64,000 nucleotides of DNA. It comes from an uncultured Mollicutes bacterium. GTDB taxonomy: Bacteria; Bacillota_I; Bacilli_A; RFN20; CAG-826. Positions 61,600-64,000 of this stretch are shown in pieces (position 1 is the first letter of the stretch; the number at the start of each line of letters is the position of its first letter). A model generated the notes under the pieces. That model did not search any database. It had not been told where the DNA came from and worked only from the letters and a program-made list of their open reading frames with translations. A program made the position numbers and the translations under genes. Location of the stretch: contig UQFN01000009.1 of the NCBI GenBank assembly GCA_900540365.1, positions 1 through 64,000 of the forward strand, read 5' to 3'.

Positions 61600-64000
61600 A
61601 TGAAAGAAGTAGAAAGTAGATTAAATTCATATCAAGTTGATTTAAATAAGGGATTAAGTGATTTAGAAGTTAACGAAAAAATTTCTTTAAATCAAATTAA
61701 TAAAAGAAAAAAAGTTAAATCTAAATCCCATCTTAAAATTATTTTTGAAAGCTTTTTTACTTTGTTTAATGTTATTTTATACATCCTTGCTTTAATCATA
61801 GCTTTATTTCAAATTTTTCATCCAGAAGGTTTAAAAGAACTTCCAATAACTAAATATGGTTTTTTAATTGTTATTTTATGTAATGCTTTAACTTCAATAA
61901 TTTCTCAAGAAATTAGTAAAAAAACTATTTCTAAAATGAAATTAATTGTTAATCCAAAAGCATTAATATTAAGAAATTCTAAGGAAGTTGAAGTTAATAT
62001 AGAAGATATTGTTCTTGATGATATCGTTTTATTAAAAGCAGGTAACGAAGTTCCTTGTGATTTAATAATTTTAGAAGGAGAAGTTTACGTTAATGAATCA
62101 ATGCTAACTGGTGAAAGTAAAGCTATTTTCAAAAAAAGAGGAGATGTTCTACTTTCAGGAAGCTTTATTAATAGTGGTAATGTAAAAACTTTTGCTTATA
62201 AAGTTGGAAACGATACTTATATTTCTCAAGTTGAAAATAAAATTCAATCGATTAAAAAAAGAAAATCATATTTAACTACTAACATTAATAAAATCATTAA
62301 AATTTTATTATGTTTTGTTGCTCCACTTGTTTTATTAGTTGCTTTTAAAATGTTTTATATTGGAACAACTAATATTGATCCAATAAATGGAAAACATTTT
62401 GTATTTACGTTAGATATTATTAATAAATGTTCAACAACGATTGTTGGTATGATTCCAATTGGCATGATTTTATTAACAACAATTACTTTAGCTGAATCAA
62501 TTGTTAAATTATATAAGCAAAAAACAATGGTTCAAGAGTTATATGCTATTGAAAATTTATCGCGTGTTGATACCTTATGTTTAGATAAAACTGGAACTTT
62601 AACAACTCAAAATTATTTAGTTAAAGAAGTTTATCCTTTTAAAGAAAATGTTAATTTTAATAATATTATCTCTAATATTGTTAATTCATTAAATGATGAT
62701 AATTCTACATCGTTAGCTTTAAAAAAATATTTTAAAAGTGATATTAAATTTGAAATTATTGAAAAAGAAAATTTTTCTAGTGCAACAAAAGTGTCTTCTA
62801 TTACCTTAAAAAATAAGGAGCAATATTTTTTAGGAGCTCCTGAATATTTATTAAAATCAAAAACGAATTTAGAAAAAGCTAATGAATATGCTTTAAAAGG
62901 ATATCGTGTATTAGCCTTAGTTAATAAAACTGAAGATTTAGGAATTATTATTTTAAAAGATGAATTAAGAAAAGGAATTGAAAAGACTTTAAAATATTTT
63001 AACGATTTAAATGTTGAAATTAAAATTATTAGTGGAGATAATCCTTTAACGGTTAAAGAAGTTAGTAAAGAAGCTGGAGTTTTAAATAGTGATTTATATA
63101 TTTCTATGGAAAATGTTTCTTTAGGTGAAATCAAAGATATTTGTGATAAATATGTAATTTTTGGACGAACTTCACCTGATCAAAAACAAGAAATTATTAA
63201 ATGTTTAGAAGAAAAAGGAAAAGTAGTTGGATATGTCGGAGATGGAGTAAATGACACTCAATCTTTAAGACAAGCTGATTGTAGTATTGCTTTAAAAAAT
63301 GGTGCTGATTCAACTAAAGCTGTTAGTGATGTCGTTTTACTTGATAATGATTTTTCACATTTACCTTATGTTTTAGAAGAAGGTCGAAGAGTTATTAGTA
63401 ATGTTCAAAGATCTTTATTATTATTTTTAACTAAATCAATTTTTATTGGCTTATTTAGTTTTCTGTCAATCTTTTCAAAAAAAGGACTTCAAATTGAATT
63501 AGAAGCAATTTATATTTATGAGTTTATTTCCATTGCTTTATGTGGAGTTTTACTTTCATTACAAAATAATAAGATTGATCCAATTAAAGGAAGCTTTGTT
63601 AAAAATGTCATTTCAAGAGCATGTATTTATGGCTTTTTTATGGCAATAAGTGCCTTAATCCCAATTATTTTAAATATTTTTAATAATATTAATGGAACAA
63701 TTTTATTCCCAGAACAAACCTTTGTTGCAATTATCACAATCTTTATAACAATTGCCGGACTAGTAGTTTTATTTGATATTTGTTCACCTTTAAAAAAATA
63801 CACTGCATTTGTATTTGGTGTTGGTGTTAGTTTATCTTTATTATTAATGTTAGCTTTCCCAGATGTATTTTTAACAATCGGTTATTTAAAATATACTAGT
63901 GGATTTAAAGAACAAATTGCACGCATCTTTGCTGATTTCTTTAACTTTAGTTTATTTTATAAATTCAACTATATTGAAATTATCTTAATCTTTGTTTATT
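61600..64000 (+). CDS. P-type cation-transporting ATPase, partial (cut by window end)
   Basis: The reading frame opens MKEVESRLNSYQVDLNKGL and is open to the window end, about 800 codons. Motifs: LTGES (actuator), DKTGTLT with the phosphorylated Asp329, SGDNPLTVKEV, and VGDGVNDTQSLRQADCSIAL near 548. The M4 segment reads GMIPIGMILLTTI. The pattern is closer to CtpE-type ATPases than to heavy-metal pumps because no N-terminal metal-binding CxxC is present. The ion cannot be named. It starts 42 nt after dxs with a poor ribosome binding site. Confidence 0.88.
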   Translation, partial: MKEVESRLNSYQVDLNKGLSDLEVNEKISLNQINKRKKVKSKSHLKIIFESFFTLFNVILYILALIIALFQIFHPEGLKELPITKYGFLIVILCNALTSIISQEISKKTISKMKLIVNPKALILRNSKEVEVNIEDIVLDDIVLLKAGNEVPCDLIILEGEVYVNESMLTGESKAIFKKRGDVLLSGSFINSGNVKTFAYKVGNDTYISQVENKIQSIKKRKSYLTTNINKIIKILLCFVAPLVLLVAFKMFYIGTTNIDPINGKHFVFTLDIINKCSTTIVGMIPIGMILLTTITLAESIVKLYKQKTMVQELYAIENLSRVDTLCLDKTGTLTTQNYLVKEVYPFKENVNFNNIISNIVNSLNDDNSTSLALKKYFKSDIKFEIIEKENFSSATKVSSITLKNKEQYFLGAPEYLLKSKTNLEKANEYALKGYRVLALVNKTEDLGIIILKDELRKGIEKTLKYFNDLNVEIKIISGDNPLTVKEVSKEAGVLNSDLYISMENVSLGEIKDICDKYVIFGRTSPDQKQEIIKCLEEKGKVVGYVGDGVNDTQSLRQADCSIALKNGADSTKAVSDVVLLDNDFSHLPYVLEEGRRVISNVQRSLLLFLTKSIFIGLFSFLSIFSKKGLQIELEAIYIYEFISIALCGVLLSLQNNKIDPIKGSFVKNVISRACIYGFFMAISALIPIILNIFNNINGTILFPEQTFVAIITIFITIAGLVVLFDICSPLKKYTAFVFGVGVSLSLLLMLAFPDVFLTIGYLKYTSGFKEQIARIFADFFNFSLFYKFNYIEIILIFVY

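Noticed and set aside
1..64000. CRISPR arrays, insertion sequences, prophage genes and rRNA genes.
   Set aside because: No spaced direct repeats, transposase, integrase, phage structural gene or rRNA sequence was seen.

Overview
This is about 64 kb of a very AT-rich, gene-dense bacterial chromosome. TGA is used as a stop codon (ATGA start/stop overlaps at 7324, 28770 and 44790), so the Mycoplasma code does not apply. The gene set points to a low-GC, probably host-associated member of the Bacilli/Firmicutes near the Mollicutes: a PrpC/PrkC pair, L28, lipoproteins with Listeria-Bacteroides and InlB-type repeats, Big_2 domains, SipW-type signal peptides, desulfoferrodoxin and MsmX-type sugar transport. 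The genus cannot be named from the sequence alone. Many genes have a -10 box 6-11 nt before the start codon and no ribosome binding site, so leaderless transcription seems common.

Layout. 92-214: tRNA-Leu and terminator. 344-9900: maltodextrin locus with a surface lipoprotein behind a LacI-type operator, a short LacI regulator, a GH13 enzyme, and a MalE/MalF/MalG/MsmX-like ABC importer. 9986-17114: a Big_2 lipoprotein, cysK-cysE, udk, an M6-like metalloprotease lipoprotein, glyA. 17162-20801: Y-family polymerase, two tandem paralogous membrane proteins, a decayed EamA transporter, tRNA-Arg. 20887-29447: housekeeping run gmk-priA-(DUF1904-like)-(RsmB-like pseudoenzyme)-rlmN-prpC-prkC-rpe-membrane protein. 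29484-31309: rpmB, hpt, degV.

31316-52690 is a surface-glycan region. It holds a membrane-anchored surface protein, a priming sugar transferase, two tandem EpsG-like polymerases (the first frameshifted), rmlACDB for dTDP-L-rhamnose, a CPA2-type antiporter, a GDP-heptose set (hddA, an hddC-gmhB fusion, gmhA), glycosyltransferases, a Wzx flippase and a Wzy/ligase-like protein. Desulfoferrodoxin and a small membrane protein sit inside it.

52721-59236 is the most interesting part. A leaderless 21-codon ORF ends at an intrinsic terminator, followed by two large paralogous proteins with SipW-type signal peptides, a 59-residue third candidate substrate, and an ER/SipW-type signal peptidase. It looks like a self-contained secretion cassette for extracellular adhesins or matrix proteins with its own processing enzyme. 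The window ends with a GNAT acetyltransferase, dxs and a P-type ATPase cut by the window edge.

The maltodextrin locus would capture and cleave glucans. The rhamnose and heptose genes make nucleotide sugars for a surface polymer built by the glycosyltransferases, flippase and polymerases. The SipW cassette and the lipoproteins would supply the protein part of the cell surface. No insertion sequence, prophage or CRISPR array was seen.
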